Shown: piece by piece, positions 11,694 through 22,803 of the stretch
Layout of the letters: each line of letters starts with the position of its first letter
Position numbering within the stretch: position 1 is the first letter of the stretch
Origin: Hemerocallis citrina
Taxonomy: Eukaryota > Streptophyta > Magnoliopsida > Asparagales > Asphodelaceae
Assembly: GCA_017893485.1 (NCBI GenBank)
Contig: CM030363.1
Coordinates: forward strand, 179,378,935-179,442,934
Length of the DNA stretch: 64,000 nt
Reading direction: 5' to 3'
Position numbers and translations under genes: made by a program
Notes under the pieces: model-generated
What the model was told of the DNA's origin: nothing
Seen by the model: only the letters and a program-made list of their open reading frames with translations
Databases searched by the model: none

Positions 11694-12690
11694 ATGGCTC
11701 ACAGAGGTTCCACTTCCCGTTCACAGGAGGAACAACCTAGATTAGGGGATGTTACGAATGTGCTGGAGCGGCTGATCCACATGCAGCAGAATCACAGTGA
11801 TCTTGTGATGAACGCATTGGAAGTTGCTCGGAACCCGACTCCCATTGTGCCTATGCAAGCAGCTCCTCCTCCTCGTCTGGGAATAGTTGCCGACTTCATG
11901 AGGTTGCACCCTGATAAATTTTTCAGCACTGAGATGCTGTTAGAGGCCGAACAGTGGTTGATCAGGATGGAGCAGTTGCTGTTAGCGGCGAGAGTTGCTG
12001 ATGCTGATCATGTGGATGTGGTGAGCATCTAGTTGGTGGACCTTGTCCACATATGGTGGAGGTCTAAGTCCGAGAGGCTCGCGCGGCCTGTTGCTTAGAC
12101 CACGTTCACTAGGAGCTTCTTAAAGAAGTTCTTTCCTAGCAGCACTCAGGTCGAGATGGAGTAGCAGTTCCTTGCCCTGAAATAGGATGCCAGATCAGTG
12201 GATGAGTACATGGCAGAATTCACTAGGCTTAGCTGCTTCGCAGCCTCTTTAGTGGCGAACGAAGAGGATAAAGCCCAGAGATTCCTACTGGGGCTTGAGC
12301 GAGATATTCAGATGCATCTCATTTCCTTTCACTTTTGTACTTATGCTGAGGCTGTTGAGGCAGCCCGAGCTCAGGAGTAGGCCCGCAACAGGTTGGCTCC
12401 TCCTCAGCGGACTGTTCAGCATCCCGTCGCTGTTGCTGTTAGGCCTTCTGGTGGCCCGATTCAGAAGCCAGTCCAGACCCATCCTGTCATGATGGCTCCC
12501 TATCTACCTGCTGCCCCACGGGGTGATGGTTTCTGTGACTTCTGCCAGATATTGGGGCATGTGCGCAGGGACTGCAGGTGAGCCAACCGCATGTGTTTTG
12601 GATGTGGCACTGGTGACCATTCAGTGCGGGATTGCCCGCAGAGGTGGATTGCTCTTCCAGCCAGGGGTCCAGTTTAGCAGGAAGTGCCAA
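11694..12690 (+). pseudogene. R3 gag
   Basis: Gag forms the cytoplasmic particle that packages element RNA. The ATG at 11694 is chosen because it follows a clean splice acceptor and opens the conserved frame. The frame runs through a retrotransposon Gag domain (about 11870-12380) and two zinc knuckles of the CX2CX4HX4C type (CDFCQ...DC near 12534-12578; CFGCGTGDHSVRDC near 12597-12640). In-frame stops lie at 12030, 12096, 12162, 12183, 12378 and 12675 (all TAG) and 12579 (TGA). The frame is otherwise free of shifts up to about 12690, so decay here is mainly by single-base change. Not functional. Confidence 0.9.
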
Positions 12691-12779
12691 CTCATGGTCC
12701 GGTCAGGCCACCGCTTCCCCCCTCAACGCCAGATCGTCGGTCAAAGGACCGCAGCTCCCAGGAGAGGTCAGGCTTACAA

Positions 12780-13340
12780 CCTGACAGCTGTAGAAGCTGA
12801 GACGATAGAAGGAGTCATTGTAGGTATTTTGCATGTTGGTGTTTTGCTATTTTCCTTGTTTTTTTCATTGCTTTGCTATGTTCATTCATATTATCTGTTC
12901 TGCATTGTTATTCCTCATTCCTTAATCGTCATTTTGTTTTCCTTGCCTTTTGACTCTATCTTAGGTGTTATCCTAGTTTGTTCTTTTCCTACTCATGTTC
13001 TCTTTGATTCCGAGGCGACCCATTCCTTCATCTCTTCCCGCATTGTGGATCGACATTAGTTAGAGTGCAGCATCATGCCAGAGGCTTGGAGCATTGTCAC
13101 AGGTGGCGGTGTTGTTGTCTGTTCTTGGGAATGCAAGCAGAGTCCCGTAGTTATTGGTGGCACGGATTTCAAGGCCGACCTGATCGTAATTGAGAATTCT
13201 GGATTCAACGTCATTCTCGGTATGGATTGGTTGGGTAAGTCCCATGCTGTCATTGATTTCCGAGCCAAGAAAGTTGTATTCAAAATTCTAGGTCTTGCAG
13301 AGTTTGAGTGCCGGGGAGAAGACCCTTGGCCGAGCTAAGA
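12780..13340 (+). pseudogene. R3 aspartic protease
   Basis: The retropepsin domain would cut the Gag-Pol polyprotein. After the intron-like block the frame reads through the active-site region (VLFDSEATHSFI near 13000-13035), where the usual Gly after Asp-Ser is Glu, and reaches the ILGMDWL motif near 13217-13237 that typifies gypsy proteases. A TAG at 13057 and a stop at 13336 break the frame, and a frame change lies between gag and protease (about 12690-12811). Downstream are the RT segments. Dead through these changes. Confidence 0.85.
12824..12964 (+). other. Intron-like 141-bp insert in R3 protease
   Basis: A T-rich block beginning GTATTTTG and ending ATCTTAG interrupts the start of the protease domain. 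Upstream ends TTGTAG and downstream starts GTGTTATCC, a good AG|GTATTT ... TTAG|G pair. Leaving it out joins the protease frame exactly (phase kept). Its length is divisible by three and it has no stop, so it also reads through as a very hydrophobic 47-residue stretch. It looks more like an intron than protein by its base make-up. It could also be an old simple insertion. Confidence 0.55.
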
Positions 13341-13399
13341 CTGCAGTTGATCAGGAGACTTGTACGATGGAGTTGCACACAGGCTGTGAGGTTGCGCCT

Positions 13400-13699
13400 T
13401 TAGTAGTGCGAAATTTTTTTGGATGTGTTTCCAGAGGAGTTACCTGTGCTACCCCCATATAGGGATGTGGAATTCAGTATTGAGGTTCAGCTTGGTACAC
13501 CACCGATGTCAAAAAGTCCCTACAGGATGGCACCGGTTGAGCTAGCAGAGTTGAAGGTGCAGATTCAGGGTTTGCTTGATTTGGGATTCATCAGGCCCAG
13601 CATTTCACCATGGGGAGCTCTAGTTCTTTTTGTCACCAAGAAGGACGGTAGCCATTGACTGTGCATCGATTACCGGGAATTGAATAGTGTTACTATGAA
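13400..13699 (+). pseudogene. R3 reverse transcriptase, N-terminal part
   Basis: The frame at 13419-13658 opens with a VFPEELP linker typical of gypsy RTs and continues to the [13 protein letters not shown] and KKDGS segments. A TGA at 13656 follows, then the LCIDYRELN region, after which R5 is inserted at ATGAA (13695-13699). The same frame resumes at 14932 once R5 and one copy of the duplication are ignored. RT fingers domain only; the palm lies beyond R5 and R6. Confidence 0.9.
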
Positions 13700-14176
13700 T
13701 GTAACGCCCCTGCCCCGAGCTCGGACAATTTATACAATTTATAAGACAAATTAGTTACTATGTAGTACAACTGCCCACCACAGGCTGCCTCTCAAAAGGT
13801 GGTTAACCGAATTGGTGACTCTTGATCATTGGCATTTATTATTTATACTATATTTTATCATGTGAAACCATCGATGTGGGACACTTTCCCACTTCTTTTT
13901 GTTCTCTTTCCATACCGTGCACACCCAAGGAGTGGTCCCCCCCTAGGTGCCACGTCACCCTTTACAAGAACAGCACTCACGTGCTGTTCTCTCATCTCAA
14001 ACCGGTGGGCCCCCCCACCTTTCAAATACCGGATTCCAAAGAATCCCTTTATTTCAAATCCAAATTAATTCTTATAAATCCCTCCTATAGAGTATTTCTA
14101 TAGGACAAAGTCAAATTCCTTTTTCATTATATATTTCAAACCATATATATATATTTCAGAAATACGGGGTATTACA
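13700..14176 (-). repeat. R5 3' LTR (left copy)
   Basis: On the minus strand it starts TGTAATACCCCG and ends GGGGCGTTACA. It contains the motif GTCCCACATCGATGG upstream of a TATA-like TATAAATAA (minus), the same order seen in plant LTR promoters. It differs from the other copy by a few base changes and small indels in C- and TA-runs. Confidence 0.9.
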
Positions 14177-14453
14177 TACACCCCCCTTCAGAAATCAGCG
14201 TCCTCGCTGATGAGCACGGGGCATGCACAATCTAGTGCAGGATCTACTTTCTAGCCGATGTAGAGCATTTCTGTGAGCGTCACTCTCGTCTTTGGAATTC
14301 TGGAGACCAATCCCACTCTGCGGATCATTCTGTGGATCTCTGTCCATCGTCCCAGACTTCTGGGGATTGTCTGTCTCACTCTGCCGATCATCCTGGAGTG
14401 CATAACTCACTTCTCTCCTACACTCGGTGTCGAAAGTCGGCTCTGATACCATT

Positions 14454-14931
14454 TGTAACGCCCCTGCCCCGAGCTCGGACAATGTATACAATTTATAAGA
14501 CAAATTAGTTACTATGTAGTACAACTGCCCACCACAGGCTGCCTCTCAAAAGGTGGTTAACCGAATTGGTGACTCTTGATCATTGGCATTTATTATTTAT
14601 ACTATATTTTATCATGTGAAACCATCGATGTGGGACACTTTCCCACTCCTTTTTGTTCTCTTTCCATACCGTGCACACCCAAGGAGTGGTCCCCCCCTAG
14701 GTGCCATGTCACCCTTTACAAGAACAGCACTCATGTGCTGTTCTCTCATCTCAAACCGGTGGGTCCCCCCCCCACCTTTCAAATACCGGATTCCAAAGAA
14801 TCCCTTTATTTCAAATCCAAATTAATTCTTATAAATCCCTCCTATAGAGTATTTCTATAGGACAAAGTCAAATTCCTTTTTCATTATATATTTCAAACCA
14901 TATATATATTTCAGAAATACGGGGTATTACA
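14454..14931 (-). repeat. R5 5' LTR (right copy)
   Basis: Near-identical partner of 13700-14176, next to the PBS at 14439-14451. Transcription would start in this copy and run leftward. Confidence 0.9.
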
Positions 14932-15103
14932 ATGAAGAACCGGTACCCGCTGCCCAAGATCGATGATTTGTTTGATCAGTTGGGCACAGCGTCAGTCTTT
15001 TCGAAGTTGGATCTTTGCTCAGGGTATCATCAGGTTAAGGTGAAAGCCATTGATGTGCAAAAGACCGCATTCAGGACCAGATATGGGCATTATGAGTTCC
15101 TAG
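14932..15103 (+). pseudogene. R3 reverse transcriptase, middle part
   Basis: A 172-bp piece of RT between R5 and R6, open in one frame, covering [10 protein letters not shown], the catalytic-Asp segment [12 protein letters not shown] and the TRYGHYEF segment. It ends at CCTAG (15099-15103), the R6 target duplication, and its frame continues at 18049. The first palm Asp is intact here. Confidence 0.9.
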
Positions 15104-18043
15104 TGTAACACCCCGAATTCCAAATACAACTGAATTCGAAGTTCCACAGGATCTTTACACTTCTTTCGTACAATTTTACAAGGAAATGAAACATTTCTTA
15201 CATCAGAGTTACATTATACCTTTACATTATTACAGCGGAAGCAATTTTATAGTAATTACATGAAACAGCATTTAAATCAATCTTTGAGCAGCATGTATAC
15301 TTCAACTTGTCAAGCATCTTTACCCTGTATGTAAAACTGTGGGTGTGTCAGTTCATTCACGGACGAAATATTATACACGGCCATTCTCTCTATGCTGGAA
15401 ACAGTATAACGATTCTCAACACTTAACAAACCACAAACTTGTTCACAAACAATACTAAAGGGACTATCCTATAGATGTCGTGTTGTGCGGTGCGCTTAGT
15501 CCTTAATGCAGTTATTATGTTACATGACACTAATGCGCACTTGTTCATATTCTATGCATCCCATACTACATAGGTCTGAGGGCAAGCCCTTAACCGTTCT
15601 TCATCTTGCAGGGTTCAATCCCTCGTCATGACTTAAACTACTACTGTAAATACGATAAGTATACTAATGTTCTATGAGTACGAGCTCATGTCCAGACAGC
15701 CTAGAGGAGAATCCCACGTCATGTCATGACGCATTGTGAAGACAGCCTGTGGATAATTCAGCCTCCATCATGGGACATGACACCACCCGCAGTCACCAAA
15801 CACCCCACGAGCATCGCCTGCGATACGGACTCCTAGAGATATATCCACGTCATGTCACGAAGCATCGTGAAGACAGCTTGTGAATATTCTCACTCCGTAG
15901 ATCCGAGACCCTCATACTCGTGTTTTTCTCTTATTTTCATCACCTCTTCACTATGTATCTGATCCTTAGTTATTTGAATCATGAACAAAATCAATTCTCC
16001 AGAGTTAGCCTTTCCACTATACCGGTCTTAATCATCTATTCAACATGACCCAATCTTGGTCTTTTCATCTCAAATTTTCATTTCAGCATATCTCTTTTCA
16101 ATGCCGGTATGAGGCTTAACTACACTCTAGTTCTCAATTTCAATTCACAATAAAAAATTGAATAAGTCTTTTTCATGATTAACATTAATTTTTCTTTCAT
16201 GTTCATAGCATTTGCATACTCATGCTCATAAAATCTTTCATAATTCATCATAACATTCAATTTCACTTTTATGTACAACTCATGCATAAACAAAAGAATT
16301 TGTTTTTCTAACTTGGCACATTCATAGCTCATTCAACTACCATAAAATTACCGTACTGTCATTTTATCAAAATTTCCCACTTTTATTGCCCAAACTCATT
16401 TCAAAAACTCTTTTAAACAAGGCATGTATTCAGAGACAATTTAAACCAATAAAATAATAAGTTCTTCCTTGCCAAAAATAGTCTCAAATTCTTATTATTT
16501 ATCCTAGGCCACAGGTTATAGAAAATTATCTCACGAAAATCCAGACATTAGTTGAAACTTCAGGGTAGTCAACTGTTATACTATGATCAGTCGACTGTTC
16601 CGCAAAGATTAAAAACTCGAAAATGAATACTCAGAGCAGTCGACTGTTACACTATGATCGGTCAACTGTTCCGCAAAGATTAAAAACTCAAAAATAAAAT
16701 GATCAGGCAGTCGACTGTTACACTATGATCAGTCCACTGTTCCGCAAATATTAAAAACTCGAAAATAAATACTCAGAGCAGTCGACTGTTTCAATCTAAT
16801 CGGTCAACTGATGCTGCTAGGTTTTTCAAATTCCTAAAATATTTTTGGTTCTTTTTCTTCTCTTTTTGAGTCAAAACTCTCCAGATTCTAATGTATATAC
16901 AAATACAGTAAACTAGTATTTTTAAATTCATTATTTACCAATAACACATGCATTTAGTCAATTTGTGTCTCATAAGTACCAATTCGTCTCACATAGCATA
17001 GTTCATGGACATAAAGCATGATGATAAGATTGATTCTAGCATTTCAATTTCACATCTTTATTCATTAGCAATCATTTTAACAGTCAATCTTTAAGCTACT
17101 ATTTTGTCTCTAATCAACCAAACATGAGACTACAATTTACCAATTTCTTCTCAACTATTTTAGCAAACATCCCTAGCATGACATCTACATTTAGAAGTAT
17201 TGAGAAACACCCACCTATAGTTGAAGAAACGAATGAAAAGTCCTAGAATGCAAGAAAGTAGCATTCTCCTCCTAGAATGGATTACAAATTGTCTCCTCCT
17301 CCTTGTGCTTGCTAGGAACCCAAGTTCTCCTTGCTTCCTTGATGATCGGCCGGCCACCTCTAGGTTGGAACACACACAATTTTGCACACTCTAATCTTTT
17401 GCTCACTATTGTCTCTCAATCTTTTGCTCTCTCTTAATGAATTGTGTAATGTACTAATGAGAAAAAAATATAGGGGTATTTATACAGTTTTAGGATGAGA
17501 ATAGATGGCTAGGATTTAATCAAGGAGTTAGAGATTAAGGACCAAGATGAATTGGGAAGTTGTAGTAACTTCCATGATCACATAACCACCCTTCAACTTC
17601 ATCCCACTCTCCCTCTCTCTCTCTCTCCACAATCCTTCCACCCTTAGAAGGGTGTGCAATGCACACTCTAGTGTGTGCACGCGCCCTTTCTAGTACCCCC
17701 CATTATTAAGTTGTACAAATTTAATTAATCAATTGTCCACTAATTGTGTCTACATGACAAGTTGTGACAATTAAAAGATTAATTAAGTTTGTGGATCTCA
17801 AAATAGTGGGCTTTAGGTTCATGGGCCATTTAATAAAATACTTTAATTTATTAGGGTGGGCTTAAATTAGAAAAACACCCTTAGGCTTTTAAAAGAGGCT
17901 TTTTAGAAAATAAAGAGAAAGATGAATGTTTATTTGTTCATGTTATAAGAGATAATTTTGTAAGAAAATATACATACAAATTTCTACATGCACTACACGT
18001 AAAAATCGACAATTCTCATTAAATAAAAATTCAGGGTATTACA
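15104..18043 (-). repeat. R6: solo LTR with internal tandem array
   Basis: A 2940-bp sequence with ends TGTAACACCCCG and GGGTATTACA, flanked by exact CCTAG duplications (15099-15103, 18044-18048), interrupts R3 RT. The minus orientation is inferred from a TATA box (TGTATAAATA, 17486-17477), a leader holding a donor-like TATAG|GTGGGT at 17214, and T-rich DNA after it. No internal domain is present, so it is a solo LTR. On the minus strand a CGAATTC/GAATTCG inverted repeat lies shortly before the LTR end (15135-15111), in the place where R3, R4 and R8 carry their stem-loops. No coding region. Confidence 0.85.
16568..16815. repeat. 71-bp tandem array rich in GTCGAC palindromes
   Basis: Four starts at 16568, 16639, 16710 and 16781 give a regular 71-bp period, about 3.5 units. 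Each unit has two copies of a CAGTCGACTG-like palindrome about 12 bases apart, with a TTCCGCAAAGATTAAAAACT spacer. Units differ by a few substitutions. It lies in the presumed transcribed, T-rich (minus) part of R6. Confidence 0.9.
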
Positions 18044-18048
18044 CCTAG

Positions 18049-19339
18049 TGATGCCTTTCAGAGTCACAAATGCGCCAGCTGTGTTCATGAGTCTGATGAA
18101 CATGGTCTTTTCCCCGTTCCTGGACAGATTCTTGGTGGTCTTCATAGATAATATTCTGGTGTATTCTTGGAACCAGGAGGAGCATGCTGAGCATCTAAGG
18201 TTGGTTCTACAGACTTTGAGGGAGAATCAGCTCTATGGGAAACTCAGCAAATGTGAGTTCTGGCTCGACCGAGTTACCTTCTTGGGGCACATTATCTCGG
18301 ACGAGGGAATCTCAGTTGATCCGTCCAAGGTTGCTGCCGTGAGAGATTGGCCAGCACCCAAGTCAGTTTCGGAGGTGAGAAGTTTCCTTGGTCTTGCTGG
18401 ATATTATTGGAAATTCATCCAAGACTTTTCGAAGATAGCCGGGCCACTGACTAAGCTGACAGGGAAGGATCAGAAGTTCTGTTGGGATGAGGCTTGCAGC
18501 AAAGCTTTTGCAGAGTTGAAGAGCAGGTTGACGTCAGCGCTAGTGTTCACTATTCCGTATGGTTCAGGCAGATTTGTGGTTCACTGTGATGCTTCTGGCA
18601 AGGGTCTAGATGCAGTATTGATGCAGAAGGGCCGAGTTGTTGCTTATGATCGACGCAGTTAAGGCCACATGAGAGGAACTATCTGACTCATGATTTGGAG
18701 TTGGCAGCAGTGATCTTTGCTTTGAAGCTGTGGAGACACTATTTACTTGGAGATCGAGTGAAAATCTTTACTGACCACAAAAGTCTCAAGTATGTTTTCA
18801 CCCAGAAAGAATTGAACATGAGGTAGAGGTATTGGTAGGAGCTGATGGTCGACTATGACATCAATCTGCCGTATCACCCCGACAAGATCAACTTGGTACC
18901 AGATGCTTTGAGCATGAGACCAGTAGCCATGTTCCTGACTCAGTAGAAGGAATTGGTTGAGTAGATGTAGAGGTTGGAATTGGATATGGTTTTGTCGAGT
19001 TCTGATTGGAGTTACATGATGCTTCAGCTTCAGCCGTCTCTTGTTGAGCAGATTAAAGAGGCTCAGGCTGGTGATGAGCAGTTGCAGGGATTCAGAGCAG
19101 AGGTTGAGGTAGGTTCCAGAACTGGTATGGTTATTCATGAAGATGGATCGCTTCGTTTTGGGTCCAAGTTTTGTGTCCTGAAGGGTGAAGTTCGTCAGAG
19201 GTTGCTTGAGGAACCCCACCAGTCATCGTACTCTATTCATCCCGAAGGTACTAAGATGTACTGGAGCTTCACTTCTGGTGGCACGGTATGAAGAGGGTCG
19301 TGGCTAGGTTTATGTCTCAGTGTTTGATCTGCCAGCAGG
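18049..19339 (+). pseudogene. R3 RT palm/thumb, RNase H and integrase start
   Basis: The frame from 18049 continues the [12 protein letters not shown], then a catalytic box reading FIDN at 18141-18152 where FxDD is expected, then the thumb. RNase H begins near 18570 (HCDASGKG). A frame change near 18660 is followed by the HDLELAA and FTDHKSLKY segments. In-frame TAG stops lie at 18824, 18836, 18944, 18962 and 18968. The frame from 18974 carries the integrase N-terminal region up to a frameshift near 19289, and QCLICQQ is reached at the R7 target site GCAGG (19335-19339). The lost second catalytic Asp and the stops make it inactive. Confidence 0.9.
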
Positions 19340-21136
19340 TGATGTGAATATTTGCAAGTGTATAGAATCGCAACAAGTAGTATAGATAAGTGAAAAGAGT
19401 GTCGAACCCACAAGGCCTAATTATTTTATCAAGTACCGAAATTAGTAGATGAATTACTATTTGAAAAATCGAAATTAAATAAAGAAAACAACTAAATAAA
19501 TTAATCGAAAGAACTAACTAAATAAATTAAAAAGGAGCAAAATATGAAATTTCGTTATTTATTAATTGCAAAATTAATTCTAGGGTTTTTTTTATTTTAC
19601 GTAGTTAATCCCACACAATTTATAACTTCATGTGAATAAAAATATTATTTTTCAAAGTTGTAGACCAAAATCCCCAAATTATTCAATACTCTCTCTCAAG
19701 CAATATCAAAAATATTATCAACTAATTATTTGCCATAGTTCATGCACAAATTACTAATTGAAAATTCATTAAGATCTATGAATTTCTTAACGGTCACATT
19801 AACAACGGTTCGCTCTTGTAATGGTGTTTAACTTTATTAATCACAAATTACCAGTTCGGTCTATCAATGATTTAATAGATCGTACAAAAGTCTGTCGACC
19901 AATTGTAAGCATTAAGATAAAAAATCAAACACACAACCAGGGAAAAATAGAAAAATAATATGAAATTAAAATCGTGTTATCTAAACTAGGCTACATCAAA
20001 GCCCTAGAAAATATAAATTTAGTTCATAATAAAATTGCAACTAACAAACTTGTTCATGGATTGCATAATAAAATTAGAAGAAGAAAAGAGATACAGAAAG
20101 ACTGTTTTTGTAAAAGTAAATTGCAAACTGAATGCCTCGAAATTAGTCCCAAATAGTGCTTTTCTCTCTTGCTTCTTTCTTCTCTTCTGCCTCGAATTCC
20201 GCGCGTCACCCACGTCAGCACTGACGTCAGCCGCCAAGTCCCCCTGTCTGTTTCGTCGTCTTGCGTCACCTCTGAACTTGAGCCGCCACGTCAGCCTGCC
20301 CCCTCTGTCCCGTTCTTTATTTCTCTTCGTTCTTGAAGCACGCCAGTAAATCAACTCCCACGTCACGCTCTCCTCTCTTCTACTTTTTATCCTTCTTCTT
20401 ATACCAGCCGCCCCCACCTACCTCCTTGTTTACCTTTTTGATTTTTTTCTCCTACCTACCACCTTGTTCATGCCTTCACCTTTGATTTTAATTTTTATTT
20501 ATTTATTTATTTATTTGTGAATAGAGGAAGCCGTTGCTCTCCTCTCTCGTTCAGCGTGCCTTTCTTCTCTTGCTTGCTATTGTATTTATAGGGATCCAAA
20601 ACGTGAAATTGGGGTTTATTTTTGCAGAAAACTCCCACATCTTTAATTATTTCTTTTCTTATCTGATTCCATCTTTATTTCTTGCTTCCTTTTCTTCTCT
20701 TTCTCTTCTTAAAGTACGTGCTGCACACACAAAAATTAAAATCAGAAGTTAGAATTAAAAAATAAAAATAAAATTAATTAGTTTAAATTAATTAAACTAA
20801 GTAAAAACCATATTAGTTCAATTAACCATTTAAAAATTTTTTATTGCACTTTCAGCTCTATTGGTAATTTAAAATTTATATCTTGCTTTTCACACGGCCA
20901 AATTGTAAAATGTAAAATTCAACAAAACAATAAAAATTAATAAATCATTCTGTTTGCTTTGTTTGTTGATTTTTACCAAAAATATTCACCTTTTGCATCA
21001 AAAATCTTATTCCTTCAAAAATAATTAATTAATTGAAATATATGGAAATGAGATGAATTATAAACAAGATAGACGAATACAAGAAATTTTTATGGGTAAA
21101 TGAGTACAAATATTTATATAAAAATTAGACACATCA
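19340..21136 (-). repeat. R7 3' LTR (left copy)
   Basis: 1797 bp. It matches 27196-28985 throughout with scattered substitutions and small indels, for example a short extra segment near 20220-20232. The small ORF at 19974-20156 recurs in the other copy only because the LTRs are copies of each other. Confidence 0.9.
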
Positions 21137-22803
21137 AATACCCCCAAACTTAAGATTTTGCTTGTCCTCGAGCAAAAAGTAAAATCATGAATAAAGGAAT
21201 AATGATCAATAATAGGCTCAACTCATCACACCAAGAGATCTTATCATGCAGGCATCAAATTTCAATTTAATACATATAAACAATAGTAAATAAAGTAAAA
21301 CCAAGCATACCCACTTTCTCCAGTGCAATTATTCATTCATAATTCCAAACCCAATCATATTTGTCATGCAATTAATGTAATTATAGTATGTAACAACTTC
21401 ATTTGTGATTTTTCCTTCTCACTACTACAAACCGAGTAGCAAACTAGAGTTTTTTTTTTGGTCTATTCTCTAAATTGTCACTTGCCTTTTGATGCGAATG
21501 CAAATATTTGTGATGAATCACCCAATTACTCAACAAGTCACAAACTTAGAGTGCTTTGCATACTCATATTTTAAGTTGCCGTTTGACGTAAAAGTAAACA
21601 TTGGTGATGAATACCCCTAGTTACTAAGCAACTCAAAACATTGGAGTAGATAGACTTTATTTAATCAATTATTGATCATTATCACTCTATTTACTTAAAC
21701 TCTATTTAGGACTAGATCAAAGGGGATAATCACAAGAAAAACATCACATTTTTCTTTTATGTATAATCACATGACTTTTACAATTTTGTAAGGAATTTTG
21801 AAATTCAATAATCCTAAAGTAAATAGGGATGCTTAATCTTGCTTTATAAGCAATTGTCTATCCTAAAAAAATATTTCAATGCTTTAGCACAATAAAGAAA
21901 TCAAAAGTGTAATGGTGAGCCCAATTGCAGTACTTTGTTTTGTTCTTTTCAAAAATATATAAAATAATAAATAAATAAAATAAATTTGTACCACTTCCCC
22001 CAAACTTGAATATCACATTGTCCTCAATGGAAAAGGAAAAAAGAAAAACAAAAAGAATGCAAAAAGTTCAGAATTTCTCCCTTGATTCGTATTTAAAATT
22101 CTACACGCACGATGTTCAGTGTTTCAGCGATATCTGAAGCTATAGGTGTCCAAATGGTCTAATTCTTTTTGTTATGGAAAGCTAAGACAATTTTCTACAA
22201 TCTCTATTTGGAACACTTTTCCAGATTCTGACTCCTTCCTGCTCAAACACAGCCATCATTGTAGGTGTAGAAAACAACTCCGCCCGGCGACTTCCAAACT
22301 CATGCAATCCTGCAAAATAGAATCAAAAATTAAAATTAAAAATAAACTAAAAGAAAAAACAAATCTAATGCAGTAAAAAGAAAACATAGGTTGCCTCCCA
22401 AGAAGCGCTAAGTTTTAAGTCTTCAGCCAGACATTGTAGCTGAGATGGTTATGTAATGCCAAGATCCAACAACATACAAGGCTCTTTTCCAATAATTCTC
22501 TTCGTATGTGGATTAGATTTTTTTTGTGCATTCGTCAAGCTTGATGGTAGCGGCTCGAATTTTATTCGTTTCTTTCTTGAAGATGGAGTCTTTGATATCA
22601 CCACATCTTTGAATTTTTGCTGAGAAAATGGATGAATAGATGGTGCAGCATCCAAATACATAATATATTTCAAAATCTTTTTTCTCAGATTCAAGACTTG
22701 CTGAATTTGTTCGACATACTTTGATTGGTAACTTTTCAACTTCAGCCTTATGTTTCTCTCCCAAAATTAAATTAGTTTCACTTACTTGAACACACGACTG
22801 TTC
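21137..22803 (-). other. R7 3' non-coding region, pol missing
   Basis: Between the gag end (22804 on the minus strand) and the 3' LTR there are about 1.7 kb with no protease, RT, RNase H or integrase similarity in any frame. A purine tract ACTTAAGTTTGGGGGTATT (minus, 21155-21137) borders the LTR, and a second G-run (AAGTTTGGGGGAAGTGG, minus, about 22008-21992) lies further in. Two short minus-strand frames at 22449-22764 are not recognised. An Athila element normally carries pol after gag, so it was deleted here. Confidence 0.7.

Larger units (their letters stand above)
13700..14931 (-). mobile_element. R5: TRIM-like non-coding LTR element
   Basis: Two near-identical terminal repeats of 477 and 478 bp flank a 277-bp core with no coding capacity. 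The target duplication ATGAA is exact (13695-13699, 14932-14936). On the minus strand the right copy is the 5' LTR: it is followed after two bases by a Met-type PBS (14451-14439). A purine tract (GAAGGGGGGTGTA, about 14190-14177) precedes the 3' LTR. These features define a terminal-repeat retrotransposon in miniature, which must borrow all proteins. LTR differences are few, so it is younger than R3. No 5S rRNA-like segment was seen, so not a Cassandra element as far as I can tell. Confidence 0.9.

Noticed and set aside
12523..13059. 178-residue ORF with a very hydrophobic middle, resembling a small membrane protein
   Set aside because: Its hydrophobic part is the T-rich intron-like block and its ends are out-of-frame gag and in-frame protease; not a separate gene.
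13700..14931. Cassandra-type TRIM with 5S rRNA promoter
   Set aside because: No 5S-like internal promoter block was recognised in either LTR.
16568..16815. CRISPR array
   Set aside because: Whole 71-bp units repeat without unique spacers, in plant nuclear DNA inside an LTR.
19974..20156. 60-residue ORF nearly identical at 27828-28010
   Set aside because: The two are the same place in the two R7 LTRs, so the likeness reflects LTR copying, not protein conservation.
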